From Seribacter sp963934295 (lineage in GTDB: Bacteria > Verrucomicrobiota > Verrucomicrobiia > Opitutales > Seribacteraceae): DNA of 64,000 nt. Shown here in pieces: positions 35,592 to 44,451 of this stretch (within the stretch, counting starts at the first letter, position 1; each line of letters opens with the position of its first letter). The notes below the pieces were generated by a model. It saw only the letters and a list, made by a program, of their open reading frames with translations. It was not told the origin of the DNA and did no database searches. The stretch is from assembly GCA_963934295.1 (NCBI GenBank), contig CAWVXY010000007.1:48275-112274 (forward strand). The letters run 5' to 3'. The position numbers were made by a program, and so were the translations under genes.

Positions 35592-37001
35592 ATTAAAGTC
35601 GCTACATTCAGCACCTATTCTATTGGTGGTGCTGCAATTGCAAAAAATCGATTAATCCAAGCTCTAGGTATGACCAAAAAATGTACTGTGACTGATGTAT
35701 CTAGATTCCATTATCATAATGGATCCATGGTGGATAGCCTTAGCAATAATAACGATTGTATCGGGGAAGATTTTGTTGTTTCTAAATATCAAAGATATCT
35801 GATTGCAAAAAATCGAAGCACTCTTACTGGCACTCTTTTTTCTGGAGACTCAAGTGCTTGGGATATTTCTAAAATAAATGCCGTTCAGGATGCAGATGTA
35901 ATTAATTTTCATTGGGTTTCTGAGTTTTTAAATTCCGAGTCATTACAACTGATTTCCAATTTAGGTAAACCGTTAGTATGGACTCTACATGATGAGAGTG
36001 CTTATACTGGAGGATGCCATTATACATTTGGTTGTAAAAATTACTCTGAGTCGTGCTCTTCCTGCCCACAAGTCATAAATAAGTTGTCTTGGTTACCCGA
36101 GTTTAATTTAAAGGCTAGAAGTAAACTAAAAACTATCCCCATTTCTTTCGTTTGCCCGAGTAACTGGATACAATCCAAACTCCTTTCTTCTAAAGTGTTC
36201 AATAAGAATTTACACCGTTCGCATGTAATCCCTAATAGTATTAATTTGAGTACTTTTAAACCTCTGGAAACCAGTCTCATTGGCTCAATCAAAAAGGAAC
36301 TTGGTATAGAGAAGGATTCTATTTGCATACTATTTGGAAGCTTTTCCTTGGAAGATGATCGGAAAGGAACAGAACTCATTCTGAATTCTCTTAAAAAATT
36401 AAAAGAACTATTAAAAACAAGAAAACTATTCTCTAAAATAGTAATTTTATCATATGGTAAAGGTTCCTTACCAATAAACTCATATGATGCTCGTCACTGC
36501 GGTTTTCTAAATAATGACGAAGAGATTGCCCGCATTCTAAATATTGCCGACTTATTCATTTCCATGACTAGAGAAGACAACTTGCCTAACACTATAATGG
36601 AATCGCTTGCTTGTGGTACTCCGGTAATTTCGAGCGATGTTGGAGGTATCTCGGATATGGTCGAGAATGGACATAATGGATTGCTGATCGAAAGAGATAA
36701 TACTATGGAAATGGCTCAATCAATTCTTTACGCAATGCTGAATAAAAGCGAACTTACTAATTGGTCCTTAAATGCTAGAAAAACAGCAGAACAGAAATAT
36801 TCACATAAAAAGCAAGGATCTGAATATTTAAAAGTTTTTAGCAAATTACTCGAAGATAATTCTTTCGGAGAAAAAACTGGATTAAAAAAGACAATAGGTA
36901 AAGTGCCAAAACGAATTTCCGCACTAAATTCATTTCCATCTAAAAAATACAAAACAAAAGCACTAAATTGGTTCAAAAAATATTCAAACAATGAAGGTTA
37001 G
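35592..37001 (+). CDS. GT4-family glycosyltransferase, probable ATT start
   Basis: The GT-B acceptor motif KVATFSTYSIGGAAIAKNRL lies upstream of the first ATG (35670). Between the in-frame stop at 35571-35573 and this motif there is no ATG/GTG/TTG, only ATC and two ATT codons. ATT 35592 gives a standard N-terminus and 469 residues. The donor half has FISMTREDNLPNTIMESLAC and GTPVISSDVGGISDMVENG, the classic GT4 motif. Internal YTFGCKNYSESCSSCPQ is a Cys-rich loop found in a GT4 subgroup that I associate with exopolysaccharide clusters. The alternative is a truncated protein from ATG 35670 lacking the nucleotide-fold start. Confidence 0.85.
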   Translation: MKVATFSTYSIGGAAIAKNRLIQALGMTKKCTVTDVSRFHYHNGSMVDSLSNNNDCIGEDFVVSKYQRYLIAKNRSTLTGTLFSGDSSAWDISKINAVQDADVINFHWVSEFLNSESLQLISNLGKPLVWTLHDESAYTGGCHYTFGCKNYSESCSSCPQVINKLSWLPEFNLKARSKLKTIPISFVCPSNWIQSKLLSSKVFNKNLHRSHVIPNSINLSTFKPLETSLIGSIKKELGIEKDSICILFGSFSLEDDRKGTELILNSLKKLKELLKTRKLFSKIVILSYGKGSLPINSYDARHCGFLNNDEEIARILNIADLFISMTREDNLPNTIMESLACGTPVISSDVGGISDMVENGHNGLLIERDNTMEMAQSILYAMLNKSELTNWSLNARKTAEQKYSHKKQGSEYLKVFSKLLEDNSFGEKTGLKKTIGKVPKRISALNSFPSKKYKTKALNWFKKYSNNEG

Positions 37002-38430
37002 TGCCATTGTTTCTACATTTAATTCTAGTAATTTCATTCACGGTTGCCTAGAGGATTTAGTGAATCAGACTCTTTATAAAAAAGGTGAGCTTGAAATAAT
37101 GGTCATAGATAGTGGATCAAATGAAAATGAAGTTGAAATAGTCGAAAAGTTTCAAAAAAAATACTCTTTTATAAAGTACCATAGAACAGAAGAACGTGAG
37201 TCACTATATATGGCATGGAATAAAGCTATAAAAAAAACTACTGGAGAATATTTAACCAATGCCAATACTGATGACAGGCATGATTTTAGAAGCATCGAGT
37301 ATTTAGTTACTCATTTAGAGAAGAATCCTGATCGAGACATTGCCTATGGCAACCTTTACAAGTCTCATATCGCAAATGAAAGTTTTGATAAAAACGACAA
37401 ATCTAAACCATGTGTTTCTCAAAAATTTTTCCCTGGTTCTTTATTACTTCATAATTATTTAGGGGCACAACCTCTGTGGAGAAGGTCCGTGCATGATAAG
37501 ATTGGAAATTTTGATGAAAATTATGAAGTAATGGGAGATTATGAATTTGTTCTTCGAGCAATTAGCCATGGCTGTAAATTATCATATGTACCAAATGCAG
37601 AAGGACTTATGCTATGGCACAAGAATGCTTTATCAACGAAAGATTCAACCGCTCATAAAGAAAGAGATTTTCTTTTACGAAAATACAGATCAGCCAATCA
37701 AATTAAGAAAATTTACCATAAAAGTAACGATTCAAACCAAAAAGATACCCTAGAAGAAGCTTTTTTAGATCTAGGACTAAGGTCTTTATGCTATTACCCA
37801 CAATTTTTAAATAACTCCCCCATGTTTGATTTAAATTTCGCAAGAAATTGCTTTGAATTTAATCCCAAGCATAAAATATTTCGTTACAACCTAACATCTC
37901 TTTCTCTTATTCAAGATTTTAAAAACCTACCCGACTCATCTCATAATGAAAGTAATTTATTAAAATTCTACGGCAATTTTCAAAGTTCTCCCACAGAATA
38001 CGAATTAAAAAATACTCAATCTTCTTATTTCTACAGAACCGACACTGTTGAGATCGGCAAAAAATGTTGGCAAACATATAATTTTGATATTACTAAATTC
38101 CAAGAAATCTTCTTCGGACATTTGCCAATTCGTTCCTTAAATGAAAATAACGAAATTTTCATTTGGGGTTACAATCCTAGAGGTAAGTTTCTCAAAAACT
38201 TGTTAGAAAAAACATACAAAAGAAAAATAAATCTTATTGATTCTGCTTTTGAATTTTATAATCAAAATTTAAGTTCACTCAATAATAACTTTATTTCATT
38301 TGAGGAAATTGAGGAATCAAGTGGTAACATTTTTTTCCTTGCGATGAGTTCCCATCATTGGTCTGAAATTGAAGAAAAAATTAAATCCAAATTCCCTAAA
38401 GCATCAATTTTCAGAATAGATCGTGCTTAA
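36991..38430 (+). CDS. GT2-family glycosyltransferase with C-terminal nucleotide-fold-like domain
   Basis: This is a 479-residue protein. Residues 1-220 are GT2: AIVSTFNSSNFIHGCLEDL, IMVIDSGSNENE, ANTDDRHD (DxD-like) and VMGDYEFVLRAISHG. The last 100 residues contain FIWGYNPRGKFLKNLL, a Rossmann-like start found at the end of several surface-sugar glycosyltransferases, whose role is unclear. The ATG overlaps the previous stop by 11 bases. It likely extends the glycan. Confidence 0.85.
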   Translation: MKVSAIVSTFNSSNFIHGCLEDLVNQTLYKKGELEIMVIDSGSNENEVEIVEKFQKKYSFIKYHRTEERESLYMAWNKAIKKTTGEYLTNANTDDRHDFRSIEYLVTHLEKNPDRDIAYGNLYKSHIANESFDKNDKSKPCVSQKFFPGSLLLHNYLGAQPLWRRSVHDKIGNFDENYEVMGDYEFVLRAISHGCKLSYVPNAEGLMLWHKNALSTKDSTAHKERDFLLRKYRSANQIKKIYHKSNDSNQKDTLEEAFLDLGLRSLCYYPQFLNNSPMFDLNFARNCFEFNPKHKIFRYNLTSLSLIQDFKNLPDSSHNESNLLKFYGNFQSSPTEYELKNTQSSYFYRTDTVEIGKKCWQTYNFDITKFQEIFFGHLPIRSLNENNEIFIWGYNPRGKFLKNLLEKTYKRKINLIDSAFEFYNQNLSSLNNNFISFEEIEESSGNIFFLAMSSHHWSEIEEKIKSKFPKASIFRIDRA

Positions 38431-39553
38431 TATTTTACATATTACTACATTCTTGAATGGAGGAGCCGGTAAAGCGTTAGTTGACCTAGTAAATTACCAA
38501 AGAAATTTAGGTTATGGTCTTAGGGTTGTTGCAAATAAAACTGAATACGAGGGATACAATCATTATCCACAACACCTAGATGCTCTTAAAAAATTAGGTG
38601 TTAAAATTGATTTATATGACTCCCTATTTAAGAGAGATCATAATCTTAATAGATCTGCAATTAAAGCTTTAACCAACTCACTCGATAAAAATAGCCCATA
38701 TAATTTAATTCACGCCCATGCTGCAGTCCCTTCAAAAATTGCTGTGGAATCATTTTCTGATCACTCGCAAAGACCTAAAATCATTCAAACTATGCATGGA
38801 TGGGGGATGAATAAATCTGTCGAAATGGAAAAAGAAGATGTTCAAACTATGAATGGTTTGGACAAGATAGTCGCATTAAATGATACTGGTAAGGAATTGA
38901 TGTCTAAAAAAGGTGTTTCTAAATCAAAGATTGTAAACATCCCATACGGCATTGGACTAAATCCACCCATACCCAATTTTTTCAATCACGAAATAGAATC
39001 TTTTTTGAAAGAAGAGTGGTATTTAAAATTCTTATGCATTGGAGAAATTTGCGACAGGAAAAATCAAAATTTTCTCATGCATGCTCTTAAAGATTTAGAA
39101 CTTCTAGGTTTAAAGTGCTGTGTTGTATTAATAGGTCCTGAGCAAAATGATGGTTACACCAAGAGGCTTTTTGAAACTATAAAAGTTGATCATCTTTCGA
39201 GGTGGACTGGACTACTGCAAAAAGCGAGTTCATATTTACATTATTTTGACGCACTTATCCTGCCAAGTAAGTCAGAAGGTATGCCTTTATCTATTTTAGA
39301 AGCATTTCGTGAAAAAGTTCCATTTCTTGGTTCAAATATTCCTGAGTTTAAAGATTTTATTGATCATGAAAAAACTGGCTTTCTTTTTAACTATGAATCA
39401 ACAAAAGAATTTATCAACATAGTAAAGTCATACGATAAAAAACTATGGCAAGATGTCGCTCAAAATGCTCACAGTATGTTTTTGTCTAACTACAATATTC
39501 TAAAGATGGGATCTTCTTACGATGTTTTGTATGAAAATTGTATCAATAATTAA
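38423..39553 (+). CDS. GT4-family glycosyltransferase
   Basis: This is a 376-residue GT-B protein. ILHITTFLNGGAGKALVDL is the N-terminal acceptor motif. FLCIGEICDRKNQNFLMHA and LPSKSEGMPLSILEAFREK with FLGSNIPEFKDFI are the donor-site motifs of GT4. The start is GTG 38423, overlapping the previous gene by 8 bases. It is the last recognisable glycosyltransferase of the cluster. Confidence 0.88.
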   Translation: MLNILHITTFLNGGAGKALVDLVNYQRNLGYGLRVVANKTEYEGYNHYPQHLDALKKLGVKIDLYDSLFKRDHNLNRSAIKALTNSLDKNSPYNLIHAHAAVPSKIAVESFSDHSQRPKIIQTMHGWGMNKSVEMEKEDVQTMNGLDKIVALNDTGKELMSKKGVSKSKIVNIPYGIGLNPPIPNFFNHEIESFLKEEWYLKFLCIGEICDRKNQNFLMHALKDLELLGLKCCVVLIGPEQNDGYTKRLFETIKVDHLSRWTGLLQKASSYLHYFDALILPSKSEGMPLSILEAFREKVPFLGSNIPEFKDFIDHEKTGFLFNYESTKEFINIVKSYDKKLWQDVAQNAHSMFLSNYNILKMGSSYDVLYENCINN

Positions 39554-39622
39554 TGAAAATATCATTCCTTGCCTTGTGAAGTATCTTTTGTTAAGAAAAT
39601 TTATACTTATTAAAAATTTCTT

Positions 39623-40399
39623 ATGAATTCTAAAAATAAAAGCTCTACTTTATCTTTAAAATGGGCAATCGATGAATTAAACAAACAAAAAGAGGGTCTA
39701 GGAAAAAAATTAAAAGCTGCCAAAAAAAAAGAGGAAACTGAATCCCTTATTTTGGAAGTCCTAGCACAAAAGGAAGCTTTATCTCAGAGAATTTCATCTC
39801 TGAAGGATGGATTAAACGCTACAGCTGAAATTGTGGATCAACCCGTCAATTCATTAGACGAGGAGTTGAATAAAGTAGATGATAAACTAGAGATTGCACA
39901 GGATCGCTTAAAGTCCCTTGAGCAAGAGGAATATCTTGAAGAACTTGGCAGGAAGTTAAATGGCGATTTATCAAGTGAGGACACTAATGAAAAAAACATA
40001 TCAGTAATGCTTGATACACCAACCGAACTTTCTAATCAACTAGAAGGTCAAGCATCATCAAACGAATTTCAAGCTGCCGACACGCAAAGCTCATTGCAAA
40101 ATTTGCCATCCCCTACCCCTGTTCTTATGAAATCTCCTGCTAACCGAATTGAAACTGAAGAAGAAATCGTTGAAGAAAGCCCTTCTAGAGTGACGAATTC
40201 AGAAATTATTTCCAAAGAATCAAAACTTGAACAATGCTCGCCAGCAAGTATTCAGAATCTCGAAGAGTGTGCTAATGCCTTAGGGATTGAGCCTGACTTT
40301 CTTTTAGATAAAGGACTGCAAGCTGTTCTTCGTATGATCGGTAGAAACGGAAATAAAATTAGTTTTCCGCTTGAAGTCGAGCAGGTAGAAAATAGTTGA
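39623..40399 (+). CDS. Uncharacterised coiled-coil protein, last gene of the cluster
   Basis: This is a 258-residue soluble protein. Residues 10-120 are strongly coiled-coil (WAIDELNKQKEGLGKKL, LDEELNKVDDKLEIAQDRL), followed by an acidic, serine-rich linker and a compact C-terminal segment (LEECANALGIEPDFLLDKG). No enzyme motif or signal peptide is seen. It lies 70 bases after the last glycosyltransferase and 20 bases before the intrinsic terminator. A structural or scaffold role is possible, but I cannot assign one. Confidence 0.65.
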   Translation: MNSKNKSSTLSLKWAIDELNKQKEGLGKKLKAAKKKEETESLILEVLAQKEALSQRISSLKDGLNATAEIVDQPVNSLDEELNKVDDKLEIAQDRLKSLEQEEYLEELGRKLNGDLSSEDTNEKNISVMLDTPTELSNQLEGQASSNEFQAADTQSSLQNLPSPTPVLMKSPANRIETEEEIVEESPSRVTNSEIISKESKLEQCSPASIQNLEECANALGIEPDFLLDKGLQAVLRMIGRNGNKISFPLEVEQVENS

Positions 40400-40419
40400 A
40401 ATTTATATTATTTTTATAA

Positions 40420-40443
40420 GGTGACCTTTTAGGGTCACTTTTT
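40420..40443 (+). terminator. Intrinsic terminator ending the sugar cluster
   Basis: GTGACC (40421-40426) pairs with GGTCAC (40433-40438) around a 6-base loop, and a run of five T follows directly. It is the only convincing intrinsic terminator I see on the plus strand between 1 and 40.4 kb. Confidence 0.8.
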
Positions 40444-40536
40444 GTTTATCGGGAAGATGAGATATATTAGAGTTTGGATATTGTCGAAGAATTTTATCAA
40501 ACCGGATAGTAATATTAACTTGCCTGTACCCAAATA

Positions 40537-42078
40537 ATGAAACGAAATATATTATACATGAAGAAACTCACCGTTAAATTACTTTTCTGTTTTGGTTTAA
40601 TTTCTCTTTTTCCTGACTTAAGCCACGGCAATGTAAAAGCGAAAATTGAGGCCAATATCATCGAAGATAAAAACTCGACCAAAATTGCCTCAAATGCGGC
40701 CCAAAACAAAGATTTCAAAACAATAAAGCCTGTTCGACAGCATGTTCGAGTAACTTTAGACTTGAAAGGGTACTTTGAAGACCCGGATGCAAGGCCTTTT
40801 AGTATAAATACCCAATCGTGGAGCGAGATTAAAGTCGTGAATCCACCGACTCATGGAAAACATGTTAAAAAAGGGGATAACTTGATCAAAATAGATTTGT
40901 CCAAAATTCAAAAAAAACTACTCGAAATTAAGCATGAACTTGCCATTCTTAATTTGAATCAAGAAATCCTCTCCATTGAATTAAAAAGAGATGAAGAAGT
41001 AAATAAAATTGAACTTCAGGAATTAGACCGGATGGAAAAATTCAATCAGGAAGATTATAGCCATTTCAAGGAAATCGATTTACCTTATGAAAAAAAATCT
41101 GCCGCCTATGACCTAAAAAAATATGTGGAGAATCTTTCCTATTTGGTCGAAGAATTAAACCAACTCAAAAAAATGTATGAGGCAGACGATCTAACTGAAG
41201 AAACAGAGGAAATAATTCTTATTCGAACTCAAAACGAGGTTAATCGATATAAATTTGCCTTGGAAGGAGCCAAAATTCGCAAGGACAAACGTCTTAAATT
41301 CGAAATCCCCCAATCTGAATCGACCAAAAAGGATGCATTTAACAAAAAGAAACTTACTATCAACGCAAACCGCATTATTAAACCTGCGGAGATAAGGAAA
41401 AAAAGACTCGAAATCAAAAAGATTGAGGAGGGAAAAAGAAATTTGTTGGAGAACAAAATAAAATTAGAAAAAGATTTAAACAAATTACAAGCTTCTGCAC
41501 CGATTAAAGGGAGTTTATTTGTGGGGACTTTTGATTCAGGCAAATGGTCAGGAACAAAACTCTTCGAAGCAAAATTAAAAACCGGCGGACTACTCAAACC
41601 TTTCGAAGAGTTTGTTACGATATGCCCCGGTAATCGAATTCAAGCCAAAATTAAAGTTCCTGAAAAAAACCTTCTTGAAATTTCTAAACTTAAGGATGGT
41701 TTGATTGTCTCAGGAACTCATTCCGAGTTGAAGTTAAAAGCACAAATTAAGGAAGTGCTCAAATTTCCAACATCACCAGAATCTTATGATGCGATTGTAA
41801 ATATTGAATTCCCCAAAAAACAACCACTACCTCTGCCAGGAACATCCTGTACACTTAAAATAATTACTTACGAAAAGAAAAATGCATTAACGCTTCCCCA
41901 AGCATCCGTATTCCAAGAAGATCATGACACAGAAATAAAATATATTTACATCCTTAATTCGAATCAGAAACCAACAAAGAAAATAGTAAAAACGGGTAAA
42001 AAATCTGGTTCAAATATTGAGATTTTAGATGGCATTCGTAACAACACAAAAGTGCTTAAAGACAAACCAGAACTTTGA
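40537..42078 (+). CDS. Secreted HlyD/RND-type membrane-fusion adaptor-like protein
   Basis: This is a 513-residue protein with an N-terminal signal peptide (KKLTVKLLFCFGLISLF; start ATG 40537 or 40558). Features are a lipoyl-like half (VVNPPTHGKHVKKGDNLIKI), a long charged alpha-helical hairpin region (residues about 120-320), the returning lipoyl half (LQASAPIKGSLFVGTF), and beta-barrel parts with VPEKNLLEISKL and LPLPGTSCTLKI. This is the order of periplasmic adaptor proteins of efflux and type I systems. No transporter gene is adjacent. Its stop overlaps the next frame. Confidence 0.7.
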   Translation: MKRNILYMKKLTVKLLFCFGLISLFPDLSHGNVKAKIEANIIEDKNSTKIASNAAQNKDFKTIKPVRQHVRVTLDLKGYFEDPDARPFSINTQSWSEIKVVNPPTHGKHVKKGDNLIKIDLSKIQKKLLEIKHELAILNLNQEILSIELKRDEEVNKIELQELDRMEKFNQEDYSHFKEIDLPYEKKSAAYDLKKYVENLSYLVEELNQLKKMYEADDLTEETEEIILIRTQNEVNRYKFALEGAKIRKDKRLKFEIPQSESTKKDAFNKKKLTINANRIIKPAEIRKKRLEIKKIEEGKRNLLENKIKLEKDLNKLQASAPIKGSLFVGTFDSGKWSGTKLFEAKLKTGGLLKPFEEFVTICPGNRIQAKIKVPEKNLLEISKLKDGLIVSGTHSELKLKAQIKEVLKFPTSPESYDAIVNIEFPKKQPLPLPGTSCTLKIITYEKKNALTLPQASVFQEDHDTEIKYIYILNSNQKPTKKIVKTGKKSGSNIEILDGIRNNTKVLKDKPEL

Positions 42079-42116
42079 GCGACATTAGAATTTTTTATTC
42101 CGCCCTATCCTTACGG

Positions 42117-43259
42117 ATGAATCAAATTCTGCCATTTTTCCTGTTTTTTGCTCTGCCTTTTATTTCTTTTGGTTCTCAGGAAAAAAACCATAATGAAAAA
42201 CAATCTCCATTAAATATCTTTACTGCTATTGAAAAAGGATCAAGCTTTCTTAAAGAGAATCAAAATGAGGATGGTTCATGGGGCTCACCTCATCAAACAA
42301 AAGGACTAAATATTTTTGCTCCTGTCCCAGGTTCGCATCGGGCTTTTCGTCTTGCTGTATCTGCACTATCTCTAAATGCATTGCTTCATATTCAATCCAA
42401 CAATCCCGCGTACAAGAACACCATATCAAAAGCTAGAGACTATCTCCTCAAAAATCTTGGAGAACTTCGAAGAGCAAGCCCCATGGCAATCTATAATGTT
42501 TGGTCTCACGCTTACGGAATTCAAGCCTTGGCTATGTTACACCAAACATCATATGGATCTAAATTCAAAACCAGAATTAGAGATCTTATTATTCACCAAA
42601 TCTCCATGCTTGCGAAATACGAATCAATCGACGGTGGTTGGGGTTATTATGACTTTAATGCTCAAACAAAACAACCTTCTGGATCTTCGATATCTTTTGT
42701 AAATGCCACCGTATTGATATCGTTAAGAGAGGCCAAAAATGTTGGAATCGATGTCCCCATTAAAATAATTGAAAAAGCTTTGGACGCCATTCGAAGACAA
42801 CGCCTACCAGACCATAGTTATTTGTATGGTGAATATCTAAAATATAGACCCAGACGTGGAATTAATCGACCGGGGGGAAGTCTTGGGCGGTCCCATGCCT
42901 GCAATTTAGCTCTTCAAATTTGGGGTGAAAAAAGTATCACCACAGAAATTCATAAATTATGCTTGGATCGCTTGATCAAAAGAAACGGATGGCTGGATGT
43001 GGCAAGAAAAAGACCAGTACCTCATGAATCTTGGTTCGCGGTCGCTGGGTATTTTTTTTACTATGGACACCTTTACGCATCTCTCTGTGTAGAGCAACTT
43101 CCACTTGCAGACCGCCCGCACTATCAACAAAAACTATCCAAAATTTTAATTCCGCTACAAGAAAAAGACGGATCGTGGTGGGATTTCCCCTTTTATAATT
43201 ATCATCGACAATATGGCACTGCAATGGCCTTGCTTAGTCTTAATCAATGCATTCCTTAA
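42117..43259 (+). CDS. Secreted squalene-cyclase/prenyltransferase-repeat protein
   Basis: ATG 42117 gives 380 residues with a good signal peptide (MNQILPFFLFFALPFISFG). TTG 42075 is open but adds a leader before the signal peptide. The alpha/alpha repeats are marked by QW-like motifs NEDGSWGSP, SIDGGWGYY and KDGSWWDFP. Proteins of this type are common in Planctomycetes and Verrucomicrobia with no settled function; the cyclase acid motif DxDD is not seen, so it is unlikely to be a terpene cyclase. It probably forms a unit with the adaptor-like gene before it. Confidence 0.7.
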   Translation: MNQILPFFLFFALPFISFGSQEKNHNEKQSPLNIFTAIEKGSSFLKENQNEDGSWGSPHQTKGLNIFAPVPGSHRAFRLAVSALSLNALLHIQSNNPAYKNTISKARDYLLKNLGELRRASPMAIYNVWSHAYGIQALAMLHQTSYGSKFKTRIRDLIIHQISMLAKYESIDGGWGYYDFNAQTKQPSGSSISFVNATVLISLREAKNVGIDVPIKIIEKALDAIRRQRLPDHSYLYGEYLKYRPRRGINRPGGSLGRSHACNLALQIWGEKSITTEIHKLCLDRLIKRNGWLDVARKRPVPHESWFAVAGYFFYYGHLYASLCVEQLPLADRPHYQQKLSKILIPLQEKDGSWWDFPFYNYHRQYGTAMALLSLNQCIP

Positions 43260-43528
43260 TAATATTTGATTTCAAATTTCTCATAATGTGCTTTCCCACT
43301 TTTTAGCTCCTCCCCTTTTTTTGCCCAAAAGTCTTTAAGTTTTTCGTCAATTTCTTCTATCATTTTAAGAACAGCCTTTCTTTCTCCCTCAACTAGTGTT
43401 TCAACTTTTCCCGTCGGGAGATTTTTTACATATCCTGTTATTTTATATGGTTTAGAAATATTCAGTACTTTCCATCTAAATCCGACACCCTGTACATTTC
43501 CAGAATATGTGACTAATAATCTAAACAT
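43256..43528 (-). CDS. acyP: Acylphosphatase
   Basis: This 90-residue protein has GNVQGVGFRW, including the phosphate-binding loop and catalytic arginine, and GYVKNLPTGKVE with the catalytic asparagine. Both active-site residues are present. It hydrolyses carboxyl-phosphate bonds. It converges on the cyclase-repeat gene with a 4-base overlap of stops. Confidence 0.93.
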   Translation of the reverse strand: MFRLLVTYSGNVQGVGFRWKVLNISKPYKITGYVKNLPTGKVETLVEGERKAVLKMIEEIDEKLKDFWAKKGEELKSGKAHYEKFEIKYY

Positions 43529-43647
43529 AACATATAGAGTATCTTAAAATAAAATCCTAAAAAGAAAAAAAATATTTGACCTACTCATAGTTATAATGGG
43601 AATGTAAAATAGGTCAGTTTCCTAATTATTAACGCAACAAATTATAA

Positions 43648-44313
43648 ATGAGCCAATACGAGTTTGAAAATAACAACGAGGGAGAATGGGAAGAAAATGA
43701 AGATGTTGCGTGGAATGAAGCAGATTGGCAGAAATTTCTGCGAAATGCAGATAAGGATGTATCTAGATTTATTTCAGCTTACAATAAAGTTTTTGAAGAT
43801 CCCGATCGTTTAGACGCAGCGGCGGCTATAATGGGATGGCACCGAGATGATTGGTCATCGATCGATGAAGAACTTAACGAAGAGGAAATCAAACAACTAC
43901 GACCAGTCGAGATGGAAGAGCTAAAAAATATGGCCCCATACACGATCCATAGGCATCCCATATATTTATCCTCTATCGGACTTTACGCCTATTTAAGAAA
44001 TTCATGGGAACACTTCATGCGGAATAATCGTAATCAACCAGCTCCCCACTTAGCATGGAGTTATTCTGCCAGTCTTTCCGATGGAGAAAGGCATTCTTTG
44101 CTAGCAGCCGGTTGTTTGGACTTGGGAGATTACTTATTAGCTGTTTGTCATTTCAAAAAAGCACATTCAGCGTTAAATGAATCACTTCGCTTGAATCGTT
44201 TGTTTACTCACCAATCTGAAAAAGTTTTAATTAATTACCAAAACGAATCGAATATTCGACTGCATGACCTGCGCGAAATTTGGCTTAGAGTGATGCATGA
44301 TTGTAGGAAGTAA
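43648..44313 (+). CDS. Uncharacterised acidic helical protein
   Basis: I do not recognise this 221-residue soluble protein. The first 20 residues are very acidic (NNNEGEWEENEDV), followed by DWQKFLRNADKDVSRF. The rest is helical with a TPR-like pair near residues 145-170 (SLLAAGCLDLGDYLLAVCHF). It has its own terminator 25 bases after the stop and a TATAAT box at 43592-43597, about 50 bases before the ATG, but with no matching minus-35. It is likely monocistronic. Confidence 0.7.
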   Translation: MSQYEFENNNEGEWEENEDVAWNEADWQKFLRNADKDVSRFISAYNKVFEDPDRLDAAAAIMGWHRDDWSSIDEELNEEEIKQLRPVEMEELKNMAPYTIHRHPIYLSSIGLYAYLRNSWEHFMRNNRNQPAPHLAWSYSASLSDGERHSLLAAGCLDLGDYLLAVCHFKKAHSALNESLRLNRLFTHQSEKVLINYQNESNIRLHDLREIWLRVMHDCRK

Positions 44314-44337
44314 TTCATTTCAAAATTTCAAAATGAT

Positions 44338-44366
44338 AAACTCGTCTTATTGACGAGTTTTTTTTG
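44338..44366 (+). terminator. Intrinsic terminator
   Basis: AAACTCGTC (44338-44346) pairs with GACGAGTTT (44352-44360) around loop TTATT, followed by a T run to about 44366. It ends transcription of the acidic helical protein gene. Confidence 0.85.
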
Positions 44367-44451
44367 GTTATTAATCTTCTCGTTAAAAGATTTTTAGCAA
44401 AACTGCATATTATTCATTGCCAAAACCATAATGTTTTAAAGGATTCTGATT

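Noticed and set aside
43576..43597. Sigma-70 promoter TTGACC ... TATAAT
   Set aside because: The boxes are only 10 bases apart, far too close for sigma-70; only the TATAAT may be real.
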